This document shows positions 55,487 through 63,616 of a stretch of DNA of 64,000 bases, piece by piece. A program made the translations under genes and the position numbers. The stretch comes from Arenimonas donghaensis DSM 18148 = HO3-R19. GTDB taxonomy: Bacteria > Pseudomonadota > Gammaproteobacteria > Xanthomonadales > Xanthomonadaceae. The stretch lies in assembly GCF_000743535.1 (NCBI RefSeq), contig NZ_AVCJ01000048.1, positions 1 to 64,000 on the forward strand, in the 5' to 3' direction. How positions within the stretch are numbered: the stretch's first letter is position 1; every line of letters starts with the position of its first letter. The notes below the pieces were generated by a model. It saw only the letters and a program-made list of their open reading frames with translations. It was not told where the DNA came from and made no database searches.

Positions 55487-56448
55487 GCCCCGCCCTGCAG
55501 TCGGCGCTGGCCGCCCTGCGCCGGGGCGAGGCCATTGGCCTGCCCACCGAAACCGTCTACGGCCTGGCCGCCGACGCCGCCAACCCCGACGCCGTGCGAC
55601 GCATTTTCGCGCTCAAGGGCCGGCCCGCCGACCACCCGCTGATCGTGCATGTCGCCGGCGCGCAGGCGCTGGACGACTGGGCCATCGACATCCCTGAGGC
55701 CGCCCGGCGCCTGGCCGCGACGTTCTGGCCCGGTCCGCTCACCCTGATCCTGCGCAAGCAGCCGCGGGTGCCCGACGTGGTCACCGGCGGCCAGGATTCG
55801 GTGGGGTTGCGCTGCCCCGACCACCCGCTGGCCCTGGCCCTGCTCGACGCGTTCGGCGGCGGCCTGGCGGCGCCGTCGGCCAACCGGTTCGGCCATGTCA
55901 GCCCGACCACCGCCGCGCACGTGCGCGCCGAGTTCGGCGAGGCGGTGCCGGAAGTGCTCGACGGCGGCGACTGCACTGTGGGCATCGAAAGCACGATCGT
56001 CGACTTCACCGGCGACGCGCCGCGCATCCTGCGCCCGGGCATGCTCGACCGCGAACACATCCAGGCCGTCATCGGTCCGGTGCAGGCCGGCCCGGCCGCC
56101 GACAGCCCGCGCGCCTCGGGCACGCTCGAGGCGCACTATGCGCCGCGCACGCCCTTGTTGCTGCTGGCGCGCCCCGCGCTGGCGCGGGAAGCCGCCGAGC
56201 AGCAGGCGCTGGGCAAGGCCGTGCAGGTGCTGGCGCTGGGGCAACTGCCCGACGCAACCCCGGGCCTGGCGCTGCCCGCCGATCCGGCCAGTTATGCCCA
56301 CGGCCTGTACGCCGCCCTGCGCGAACTCGACGGACGCGGCGCCAACCTGCTCATCGCCGAGCGCCTGCCGGACACCGAGGCCTGGCTGGCCATCCGCGAC
56401 CGCCTGCGCCGCAGCGCCGCCGGGGCGGGTGGAAGCGAGGCGACCTGA
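55483..56448 (+). CDS. L-threonylcarbamoyladenylate synthase (Sua5 type)
   Basis: 321 residues. The N-terminal YrdC domain (1-200) has ALRRGEAIGLPTETVYGLAADA, IFALKGRPADHPLIVHV, FWPGPLTLIL and SANRFGHVSPTTAAHV; the C-terminal Sua5 domain (about 215-315) includes SPRASGTLEAHYAPRTPLLLL. It makes threonylcarbamoyl-AMP for the t6A37 modification of ANN-decoding tRNAs. The two-domain form is Sua5 rather than the short TsaC. Translationally coupled to the GNAT gene. Confidence 0.92.
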   Translation: MSPALQSALAALRRGEAIGLPTETVYGLAADAANPDAVRRIFALKGRPADHPLIVHVAGAQALDDWAIDIPEAARRLAATFWPGPLTLILRKQPRVPDVVTGGQDSVGLRCPDHPLALALLDAFGGGLAAPSANRFGHVSPTTAAHVRAEFGEAVPEVLDGGDCTVGIESTIVDFTGDAPRILRPGMLDREHIQAVIGPVQAGPAADSPRASGTLEAHYAPRTPLLLLARPALAREAAEQQALGKAVQVLALGQLPDATPGLALPADPASYAHGLYAALRELDGRGANLLIAERLPDTEAWLAIRDRLRRSAAGAGGSEAT

Positions 56449-56451
56449 GGC

Positions 56452-56479
56452 AAAAAAAACCCCGGCCGAAGCCGGGGTT
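56452..56479 (-). terminator. gap Rho-independent terminator
   Basis: On the minus strand CCCCGGC, TTCG loop, GCCGGGG, then eight T residues. The plus-strand tsaC-type gene ends just before it and may share the hairpin. Confidence 0.9.
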
Positions 56480-56495
56480 CTTCGAGCAACAGTGA

Positions 56496-56517
56496 TCGGG
56501 ACTGAAGTCCCTCCCAC
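56496..56517 (-). repeat. REP-like single copy, type A
   Basis: Plus-strand TCGGGACTGAAGTCCCTCCC followed by AC; only one half of the dimer is present, between the gap stop and its terminator, so it is inside the gap 3' untranslated region. Confidence 0.75.
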
Positions 56518-56529
56518 GGCGGGCCGGCG

Positions 56530-57543
56530 TTACTTGGCGGCCATCAGCGCCAGCGTGGTGTCGAGCATGCGGTTGGAGAAACCCCACTCGTTGTCGTACC
56601 ACGAGCACACCTTCACCAGCGTGCCGCCCATGACCTGGGTCAGGGTGCTGTCGTAGACCGAGCTGTGCGGGTCGTGGTTGAAGTCGATCGACACCAGGGG
56701 CTTGGTGTTGAAACCCAGAATGCCCTTGAGCGCGCCTTCGCTGGCTTCCTTGAGCACCTTGTCGATTTCTTCCTTGCTGGTCTCGCGCGCGGCCACGAAC
56801 GAGAGGTCCACGACCGAAACGTTGATGGTCGGCACGCGCATCGAGAAGCCGGTGAGCTTGCCGTTGAGCTCGGGCAGCACCAGGCCGACCGCGGCGGCGG
56901 CGCCGGTCTTGGTCGGGATCTGGCTCTGGGTCGCCGAACGGGCGCGGCGCAGGTCCTTGTGGAAGACGTCCGTGAGCACCTGGTCGTTGGTGTAGGCGTG
57001 GATGGTGGTCATCAGGCCGTGCACCATGCCGATCTTCTCGTGCAGCACCATCGCCAGCGGGGCCAGGCAGTTGGTGGTGCAGGACGCGTTGGAGATGACG
57101 GTGTCGGACGCCTTGAGGTTGCCGTGGTTGACGCCGAAGACGATGGTGTTGTCCACGTCCTTGTCGCCCGGGGCCGAGATGATCACTTTCTTGGCGCCGG
57201 CGGTGAGGTGGGCGCCGGCCTTGGCCTTGGAGGTGAACAGGCCGGTGCACTCGAGCACCACGTCCACGCCCAGCTCGCCCCAGGGCAGCTTGGCCGGGTC
57301 GCGCTCGGCGCAGACCTTGATCCGGTCGCCGTTGACCACCAGGTCGCCGCCTTCCACCGACACCGTGCCGGGGAACTTGCCGTGGGCGGTGTCGTACTGG
57401 GTCAGGTGGGCATTGGTCTCGGCGTCGCCCAGGTCGTTGATCGCCACGATGGTGATCTCGTGGTTGCGCTTGGCTTCGTACAGCGCGCGCAGGATGTTGC
57501 GACCGATGCGGCCGTAGCCGTTGATGGCGACCTTGATGGACAT
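56530..57543 (-). CDS. gap: Glyceraldehyde-3-phosphate dehydrogenase, type I
   Basis: 337 residues from ATG 57543 ([26 protein letters not shown]-binding). The catalytic Cys is in [17 protein letters not shown] near 155, with [14 protein letters not shown] and [15 protein letters not shown] later. It oxidises glyceraldehyde 3-phosphate. An extended -10 box (TGGTAGAAT) precedes it, a strong terminator follows. Confidence 0.96.
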   Translation of the reverse strand: MSIKVAINGYGRIGRNILRALYEAKRNHEITIVAINDLGDAETNAHLTQYDTAHGKFPGTVSVEGGDLVVNGDRIKVCAERDPAKLPWGELGVDVVLECTGLFTSKAKAGAHLTAGAKKVIISAPGDKDVDNTIVFGVNHGNLKASDTVISNASCTTNCLAPLAMVLHEKIGMVHGLMTTIHAYTNDQVLTDVFHKDLRRARSATQSQIPTKTGAAAAVGLVLPELNGKLTGFSMRVPTINVSVVDLSFVAARETSKEEIDKVLKEASEGALKGILGFNTKPLVSIDFNHDPHSSVYDSTLTQVMGGTLVKVCSWYDNEWGFSNRMLDTTLALMAAK

Positions 57544-57593
57544 GTCAGCTCCTGGACCGGCCCGGCCGGCGAATGGGTGGGTGGAAACCCCGC

Positions 57594-57599
57594 ATTCTA
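57594..57599 (-). promoter_or_regulatory. gap extended -10 box
   Basis: TAGAAT on the minus strand, preceded by TGG (TG-N extended -10), about 50 bases before the gap ATG. Confidence 0.6.
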
Positions 57600-57746
57600 C
57601 CAAGCGCGGCCGGTGGTGCCCAAACCCGGACCGGGGCGAGGGCGCGGTGGCCATCGACCCCGCAGGGCCTGTGGCGCCACCGTTGCCTGGCCGTACGGAA
57701 CCGGGTGATGGCAGGATTCATGGCCGCTGGCGTAAAGTCCGCGGCC

Positions 57747-58562
57747 ATGAAGCCGAACCTGATCGCCCTGACGCTGGCCCTCGCGCTGGCCGCGCCCCCT
57801 GCCCTGGCCTGGAGCCGGCAGGGCCACCAGCTGGTCGGCGAAGTGGCCGAGCGCCAGCTGTCGCCGGAAGCGCTGGCCGAGGTCCGGACCTTGCTGGCCG
57901 ACGAACCGGAACCCAGCCTCGCCGGCGTTTCGACCTGGGCCGACGAAATCCGTGCGGCCAGGAGTCCGCTGGGCGAGCTGAGCAAGCGCTGGCACTACAT
58001 CAACATCCCGGGCAAGGACTGCGACTACATGCCCGCCCGCGATTGCCCGGAAGGCGATTGCGTCATCGGCGCCATCAATGCCCAGGCCCGGGTGCTCGCC
58101 GACCGCTCGCAGCCGAAGCAGGCGCGCGTGGAGGCCCTGAAGTTCCTGGTGCATTTCGTCGGCGACGCGCACCAGCCGATGCATGCCGGCCATCCGCACG
58201 ACCGCGGCGGCAACAACCACCAGCTCCACTACACCGGCAAGGGCTCGCCCGAAGGCGAAGGCACCAACCTGCACGGCGTCTGGGACTACTGGGTCGTGCA
58301 ATCCGCCGGCCTGGACGACGCCGCCTACGCCGACCGCCTGATGGCGCTGCCGGCCCCCGCCGACCCGGCCCTCGGTGCCGACAACCCGGCCCAGGCCTGG
58401 GCCCTGGAATCATGCCGCCTGATCCAGGCCGAGGCGCTGTACCCGCGGGATCGCCGGATCGGCGACGACTACCTCGACCAGCACCGCCCCCTGGCCGAGG
58501 CGCGCCTGCGCCTGGCAGGAACGCGCCTGGCGGAACTGCTGGAAAACGCCCTGGCGCCCTGA
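57747..58562 (+). CDS. Exported S1/P1-type zinc nuclease
   Basis: 271 residues from ATG 57747. Signal peptide 1-21 with cleavage after PALA, which exposes W22 as the mature N-terminus; in P1 nuclease that Trp itself binds zinc. Other ligands follow the family: GHQLVG, STWADEIR, HYINIP, HFVGDAHQPMHAGH and NLHGVWD. Four cysteines in DCDYMPARDCPEGDC suggest a disulfide. Cleaves single-stranded nucleic acid and 3'-nucleotides, giving nucleosides that NupC could import. TAAAGT ends eight bases before the ATG, without a ribosome site. Confidence 0.9.
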   Translation: MKPNLIALTLALALAAPPALAWSRQGHQLVGEVAERQLSPEALAEVRTLLADEPEPSLAGVSTWADEIRAARSPLGELSKRWHYINIPGKDCDYMPARDCPEGDCVIGAINAQARVLADRSQPKQARVEALKFLVHFVGDAHQPMHAGHPHDRGGNNHQLHYTGKGSPEGEGTNLHGVWDYWVVQSAGLDDAAYADRLMALPAPADPALGADNPAQAWALESCRLIQAEALYPRDRRIGDDYLDQHRPLAEARLRLAGTRLAELLENALAP

Positions 58563-58566
58563 GGTT

Positions 58567-59790
58567 TCAGGCGCCTTCCGCGCCGGGCGCCGCCTCCGGC
58601 GCCACGGCCGGCGGTTCGAACCGCACCGGCACCATCACCCAGCCCGGGACCGCCTTGCCGTCCTTCATGGCGGGGTTGAAGCTCCACGTGCCGGCCGCGT
58701 CGGCGGCGCTGCGGGCGAGCGCTGAATCCGCGGGCACCGTGGTCTTGTCGGGATCCACCTGCACGTCCTGCGCCTTGCCATCGGCACCCACCAGCACCCG
58801 CAACATGACCACGCCCCCTTGTCCGGCGTCGGCCGCGGCCTTCGGATATGACGGGGCCTCGCCGACGATGCCGGACTCGGCCATGTTGTTGCCGCGCGGC
58901 GCGTCGGCGGGCTGCACGGCCCAGGCCAGGCCGGAAACGACCAGCGCCAGGCCGGAAGCGAGGAAAAGCCCCGCCTGGCGGCGGCGCGTGGATACCGGGG
59001 AATTCTTCAGCATGGTCAGTCGCTCCTTGAGTGGATGGCTGCCGGACCAGGTGCAGCCCAACGGCAGCGGCTGGTCGGCCAGTTCGGTCTTGAGCATGGC
59101 GTCGCCGTAGGTGCGGCGGTGGCCGGGATGGCGGCGCAATACGACGGCGTCGCAGGACAACTCCTGGTCCTGCCGGAAAAGGCCAGCCGACAGGTGGATC
59201 AGCGGGTTGAACCAAAGCAGGCAGCGCAACAAGCCGAAAAGCATGTTCACCGGCACGTCGCCCCGCCGCAGGTGCAGGAGTTCGTGCGCCAGCACGAGCT
59301 CACGTTCAATGGCGCTGTAGCGCTGGTCGAAATCGCCGGGCAGCACGATGCGCGGACGCAAGCCGAGCACGGCCGGCAGCCCGCGTATCGCCAGGCTTTG
59401 CACCAATCCGTCGGGACGCCGGCGCAGGGGGCCCAGGCCCGCCACGAAACGACGTTGGCACGACAGCAACCAGGCACCGGCGAGCAGCGCGCCCGCCAGC
59501 CAGGCGAAGGCCAGGCCCGCCGCAGCTTCCCCGACCGGCACCGGCAACCGCCCCGGATCCGCGGGCAGCGCCTGCACGACCGCGCTGCGCAGCGTGACCA
59601 ATTCCGGCGACAGGCCCGGGGTCGGCAGCGCCACCGCCAGCAGCGAAAACGGCAGCAGCAACCAGAGGGCATAGGCCGCTTCGGCGCCGAAGCGGCGGCG
59701 CACCGCCTTGCGAAGCACAAGGACCAGAGCCAGGGCAGCCGCACTGGCGACCGCCGCCTCGGCCAACATCACGAGCAGGTCAGCGATCAT
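58567..59790 (-). CDS. BlaR1-like M56 metallopeptidase with C-terminal TonB domain
   Basis: 407 residues. Helices at about 5-25, 38-56, 90-110 and 280-300. The zinc motif H169-E-L-L-H173 follows ERELVLA, with RQDQELSCDAVVLRR near 205 supplying the third ligand, as in M56. After the last helix comes VVGEAPSYPKAAADAGQGGVVMLRVLVGADGKAQDVQVD and SFNPAMKDGKAVPGWVMVPVRFE, a TonB C-terminal (TonB_C) domain in place of a penicillin-binding sensor. Its start overlaps the BlaI-type repressor gene. Presumed role: cleave or inactivate that repressor after a periplasmic signal. Confidence 0.87.
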   Translation of the reverse strand: MIADLLVMLAEAAVASAAALALVLVLRKAVRRRFGAEAAYALWLLLPFSLLAVALPTPGLSPELVTLRSAVVQALPADPGRLPVPVGEAAAGLAFAWLAGALLAGAWLLSCQRRFVAGLGPLRRRPDGLVQSLAIRGLPAVLGLRPRIVLPGDFDQRYSAIERELVLAHELLHLRRGDVPVNMLFGLLRCLLWFNPLIHLSAGLFRQDQELSCDAVVLRRHPGHRRTYGDAMLKTELADQPLPLGCTWSGSHPLKERLTMLKNSPVSTRRRQAGLFLASGLALVVSGLAWAVQPADAPRGNNMAESGIVGEAPSYPKAAADAGQGGVVMLRVLVGADGKAQDVQVDPDKTTVPADSALARSAADAAGTWSFNPAMKDGKAVPGWVMVPVRFEPPAVAPEAAPGAEGA

Positions 59791-60148
59791 CGTCGAGGTC
59801 CTCGAGCAGTTGGCGCAGTTCGGCCAGGTCCTTCTTCGACAGTTTTCCGCGCTCGGTGAAGTGCGCCACCATCGGCGCGATGCGCCCGCCGAACAGGCGG
59901 TCGACCAGGCCTTCGCTTTCCTGGCCCAGCCAGGCCTCGCGGTCCAGCACCGGGGCGTAGAGGTAGCGGCGGCCGTCGCGTTCGGCGCGGATCGCGCCCT
60001 TCTTCAGTAGCCGGTTGAGCAAGGTCTTGACCGTCGGTTCCTGCCAGCCCTGGCCGGCGGCCACGGCGGCGAAGACGTCTTCGGCCGCCAGGGGGCTTTG
60101 GTTCCAGAGGGCCTGCATGACCACGGATTCGGCGTCGCTGATCTGCAT
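59780..60148 (-). CDS. BlaI/MecI/CopY-family repressor
   Basis: 122 residues. ISDAESVVMQALWNQSPLAAEDVFAAVAAGQGWQEPTVKTLLNRLLKKGAIRAERDGRRYLYAP is the winged-helix DNA-binding domain of the BlaI family; the C-terminal third forms the dimer domain and contains the region cleaved in BlaI. Two palindromes lie immediately before its ATG, so it probably represses its own operon. The M56 gene overlaps its 3' end by 11 bases. No beta-lactamase is next to it; the exported serine hydrolase at 25910 is far away and unlinked. Confidence 0.9.
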   Translation of the reverse strand: MQISDAESVVMQALWNQSPLAAEDVFAAVAAGQGWQEPTVKTLLNRLLKKGAIRAERDGRRYLYAPVLDREAWLGQESEGLVDRLFGGRIAPMVAHFTERGKLSKKDLAELRQLLEDLDDDR

Positions 60149-60151
60149 GTT

Positions 60152-60192
60152 GATTACACCCGTAAACTTTCCCGTAGATTACGCGCGTAATC
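60152..60192 (-). promoter_or_regulatory. Two BlaI-type operators
   Basis: GATTACGCGCGTAATC (60177-60192) is a perfect 16-base palindrome; GATTACACCCGTAAAC (60152-60167) is an imperfect copy. Their centres are 25 bases apart, about two and a half helical turns. They begin four bases before the repressor start. Confidence 0.75.
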
Positions 60193-60254
60193 GTTCATGT
60201 CAAGTGCTCCCGGGCCGGGTGCGATACTGGGCCCTGTCCTTGCCCGGAAGCCGC

Positions 60255-62240
60255 ATGCCCGACCCCCACCCCCACCCTTCCGACCCGGCCCTGGACGCGG
60301 CCGTGGACCGCCTGCTGGCCCACGCCGGCGGGCACCTGGTGCTGGCGGCGCCCCTGGGCCTGGGCAAGCCGCATCGCCTGTTGAACGCGATCACCCGGCG
60401 GGTGGCCGCGGAACCCGCGACGTCACTGCATCTGCTGACCGCCTTGTCGCTCACCCCACCGTCGGCCGGCAAGGGCCTGCAGCGGCGCTTCCTGGCGCCC
60501 TTCATAACGCGGCACTTCGGCACCGACTTCCCGGTGCTCGACTACGCCATGGCCATGCGCCGGGACGCACTGCCCCCGAACATCCGGGTCGAGGAGTTCT
60601 ACGTGCAATCCGGGGCCCTGCTTCACTCCGGCCAGGCCCAGCGCGACTACGTCAGCCTCAACTACACCCACGTCGCCCGCTCGGTCGCCGAACGCGGCGC
60701 CAATGCCCTGGTGCAGAAGGTGGCGCGCGAACCTGGCGGCCTTCGCCTGAGCCTGAGCTGCAATCCCGACCTCACCTTCGACCTGCTCGATGAAGTCGTT
60801 CGCCTGGGCAAACCGCGGCCCCTGCTGGTCGCGGAAGTGGATCCGGGGCTGCCCTGGCTCGACGGCCCCTGCACGGTCCCCGCCACCTTTTTCGACCTGG
60901 TGATCGAACACCCGGCGCCCGCGCCGCCGCTGTTCGCCCTGCCGCGCGAACCGGTGGCCGACGCCGACTACGCTATCGGCCTGTACGCCAGCGCCCTGGT
61001 CCGCGACGGCGGCACGCTGCAGATCGGCATCGGTTCGCTGGCGGATGCGCTGTGCCATGCGCTGGTGCTGCGACACACGCGCAACGCCGACTACCTGGCG
61101 GCGCTGGAAGCACTGTCGCCCGGACTCGCCCGTTCGCCGCTGGTCCGCGACGTGGGCGGCACCGCACCCTTCGCGCTGGGCCTGTACGGCGCCAGCGAAA
61201 TGGTCAACGACGGTTTCCGCGCCCTGGCGCAGGCCGGCGTGCTCAAACGCCGCGTGCTCGACGACGTCGGCGCCATGGCCCGCATCAACCGCGGCCAGGC
61301 AACGGCGCACGACGTCGAGCGGCTCGCCCGTGACGGTCGCTGGCTCGACGGCGCCTTCTACCTGGGTTCGACGGCGCTTTACGACTGGCTGCGCCGGATG
61401 CCGCCTGAACAGGCCCGCGGCATCGGCATGACCCGCGTTTCCCATATCAACCAGCTCTACGGCGGCGACGAGGCGCTTGAACGCGAGCAGCGCCGCGACG
61501 CACGTTTCTTCAACACCTGCATGATGATGACGGCGCTGGGCGCCGCGGTCTCGGATGCGCTCGAGGATGGACGGGTCGTGTCCGGCGTCGGCGGCCAGTA
61601 CAACTTCGTGGCGATGGCGCATGCGCTGCACGATGGCCGCTCGGCACTGATGCTGCGGGCCCGGCGCGGCCAGGGCCGCCGGGCCACCGCCAACGTGCGC
61701 TGGAACTACGGCCACGTCACCATCCCCCGCCACCTGCGCGACATCGCCATCACCGAATACGGCATCGCCGACCTGCGCGGCCGCAGCGACCGGGACTGCA
61801 TGGTGGCGATGGCGGCGCTTGCCCATGCCGACGACCAGGCCGCGCTGCTCGACGCCGCCCGCGCCGCCGGCAAGCTCGAACGTGGCTTCACCGCGCCGGA
61901 CGCCTGGCGCCAGAACACCACCGGCTCGCTGGCGGACCGGCTGGCACCGCTGCGCCGAAGCGGCGTGCTGCCCGACTACCCGATGGGCAGCGACTTCACG
62001 GCCGAAGAAGAACGCATCGTCGCCGCGCTGGGCTGGCTGCGCGCACGCACCGGCACCTTCGCCGGGCGCGTTGCCACCGTGATCGCGGCCCTCGCCGGTG
62101 AACAGGCCCGCGACGAAGCCGCGCTGGCACGCATGGGGCTACAGGCGCCCCGCGGCCCTGGCGAGCGGCTGGAAGCGAGGCTGTTGCGGCATGCGCTGGC
62201 CAGGACCCGGCTCCAGCCCGCCAGGCCTGGGCGCGACTAG
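60255..62240 (+). CDS. Acetyl-CoA hydrolase/transferase-family protein
   Basis: 661 residues from ATG 60255, longer than the roughly 500 of simple members. The N-terminal half has HLVLAAPLGLGKPHRLLNA and a coenzyme-A transferase-like fold; GGTLQIGIGSLADALCHAL near 255, LGLYGASEMVNDGFRAL near 310 and RVSHINQLYGGDE near 395 are conserved in this family. The C-terminal part contains VVSGVGGQYNFVAMAHAL and TEYGIADLRGRSD, the usual closing motifs. It transfers CoA between acyl groups or hydrolyses acyl-CoA; actual substrate unknown. Confidence 0.85.
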   Translation: MPDPHPHPSDPALDAAVDRLLAHAGGHLVLAAPLGLGKPHRLLNAITRRVAAEPATSLHLLTALSLTPPSAGKGLQRRFLAPFITRHFGTDFPVLDYAMAMRRDALPPNIRVEEFYVQSGALLHSGQAQRDYVSLNYTHVARSVAERGANALVQKVAREPGGLRLSLSCNPDLTFDLLDEVVRLGKPRPLLVAEVDPGLPWLDGPCTVPATFFDLVIEHPAPAPPLFALPREPVADADYAIGLYASALVRDGGTLQIGIGSLADALCHALVLRHTRNADYLAALEALSPGLARSPLVRDVGGTAPFALGLYGASEMVNDGFRALAQAGVLKRRVLDDVGAMARINRGQATAHDVERLARDGRWLDGAFYLGSTALYDWLRRMPPEQARGIGMTRVSHINQLYGGDEALEREQRRDARFFNTCMMMTALGAAVSDALEDGRVVSGVGGQYNFVAMAHALHDGRSALMLRARRGQGRRATANVRWNYGHVTIPRHLRDIAITEYGIADLRGRSDRDCMVAMAALAHADDQAALLDAARAAGKLERGFTAPDAWRQNTTGSLADRLAPLRRSGVLPDYPMGSDFTAEEERIVAALGWLRARTGTFAGRVATVIAALAGEQARDEAALARMGLQAPRGPGERLEARLLRHALARTRLQPARPGRD

Positions 62241-62269
62241 ACTGTTTCGACATCCACGGGAACACCGCC

Positions 62270-63136
62270 ATGCGCCACGCCACCGTCAAGCCGCACTATC
62301 ACGAGGACTCCGGCACCTGGAGCTACCTGGTCTCGGACCCGGGCAGCGGAAAGGCGGCGCTGGTCGATCCGGTACTGGACTTCGACCCCAAGGCCGGACG
62401 CACGTCCACGGCCAGCGCCGAACAGCTGCTGGCCTCGGTGGAAGAAGCCGGCGTGCAGGTGGACTGGATCCTGGAAACGCATGCGCACGCCGACCACATC
62501 AGCGCCGGGCACTGGCTCAAGTCGCGATTGCCAGGGGCCAGGCTGGCCATCGGCCAGGGCATCCGCACCGTGCAAAAAACCTTCCGGCCCATCTTCAACC
62601 TGGGCGAACACTTCCCGGTGGACGGCTCGCAGTTCGACCACCTGTTCGGCGACGACGAGGTATTTTCGATCGGCCAGGTGGGTGCGCGCGTGATCCCGGT
62701 GCCGGGCCACACCAATGACTCGGTGGCCTACCTGATCGGCGACGCCCTGTTCACCGGCGACTCCCTGTTCATGCCCGATGGCGGCACCGCCCGCTGCGAT
62801 TTCCCGGGCGGCGACGCCGCAACGCTGTACCACTCGATCCAGCGGCTGTTTTCCCTGCCCGACGACACCCGCGTCTTCGTCTGCCACGACTACGGTCCCG
62901 GCGGGCGCGAACCGCGCTGCGAAACCACCATTGGCGAACAGAAGCGCGCCAACGTCCACGTACGGATTGGCACCGACCAGGACCAGTTCGTGCGCATGCG
63001 CACCGACCGCGACGCCAGCCTGTCGATGCCGCGGCTCATCCTGCCCTCGGTGCAGCTCAACATCCGCGCCGGCGAACTGCCCGAGCCCGAAGAAAACGGC
63101 GTGCGCTACCTCAAGCTGCCGCTCGACCTGCTGTAG
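62270..63136 (+). CDS. MBL-fold hydrolase, ETHE1/persulfide-dioxygenase-like
   Basis: 288 residues. THAHADHISAGHWL near 71-84 is the metal motif, followed by VPGHTNDSVAYLIGDALFTGDSLFMPDGGTARCDFPGG and CHDYGPGGREPRCETTIGEQKRANVHV. The HxHxDH and GTARCDFP pattern matches ETHE1-like persulfide dioxygenases and the bacterial Blh group, which keep one mononuclear iron. The TAGACT box at 62236 overlaps the end of the previous gene. A role in persulfide removal is likely but not proven from sequence. Confidence 0.82.
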   Translation: MRHATVKPHYHEDSGTWSYLVSDPGSGKAALVDPVLDFDPKAGRTSTASAEQLLASVEEAGVQVDWILETHAHADHISAGHWLKSRLPGARLAIGQGIRTVQKTFRPIFNLGEHFPVDGSQFDHLFGDDEVFSIGQVGARVIPVPGHTNDSVAYLIGDALFTGDSLFMPDGGTARCDFPGGDAATLYHSIQRLFSLPDDTRVFVCHDYGPGGREPRCETTIGEQKRANVHVRIGTDQDQFVRMRTDRDASLSMPRLILPSVQLNIRAGELPEPEENGVRYLKLPLDLL

Positions 63137-63175
63137 CGGCGCCTGGCCGACGGCACCTGTGCCCTTGGCCGCCCC

Positions 63176-63616
63176 TCAGGCCGCCAGGTGCTGGCGGGTC
63201 CAGCGCACGATGTTGTTGGCATCCATGGCGCCGGACTGGCGGGCCAGTTCGCGGCCATGCCGGAACAGGATCAGCGTCGGGATGCTGCGGATGCCGTGGC
63301 GCTGGGCCAGGGTCGGTGCCACCTGGGTGTCGACCTTGGCCAGGCGCACCTGCGGTTCAAGCTGGCCGGCGGCGCGTTCGAACTGCGGCGCCATCATCTG
63401 GCAGGGACCGCACCAGGGTGCCCAGAAATCCACCAGCAGCGGCAGTTCGCTGCGTTCGGCGTGGTTGGCGAATTCGTCCACGCCCAGCACCAGCGGATGG
63501 CCCGTGAACAGCGGCTCGTGGCAGTGGCCGCAGCCGGGGCCTTCGCCCAGGCGGGAGACCGGCACGCGGTTCATGCCATTGCAGTGCGGACAGGCCAGGG
63601 TGACGGGACGGCTCAT
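63176..63616 (-). CDS. trxC: Thioredoxin 2
   Basis: 146 residues. The N-terminal zinc ribbon has CPHC (9-12) and CGHC (29-32), the TrxC hallmark, then the thioredoxin domain with WCGPC (C69, C72) and the cis-Pro in RSIPTLILF. It reduces disulfides in the cytoplasm and is often part of oxidative-stress responses. Its ATG overlaps the stop of the upstream heme protein by four bases. Confidence 0.95.
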   Translation of the reverse strand: MSRPVTLACPHCNGMNRVPVSRLGEGPGCGHCHEPLFTGHPLVLGVDEFANHAERSELPLLVDFWAPWCGPCQMMAPQFERAAGQLEPQVRLAKVDTQVAPTLAQRHGIRSIPTLILFRHGRELARQSGAMDANNIVRWTRQHLAA

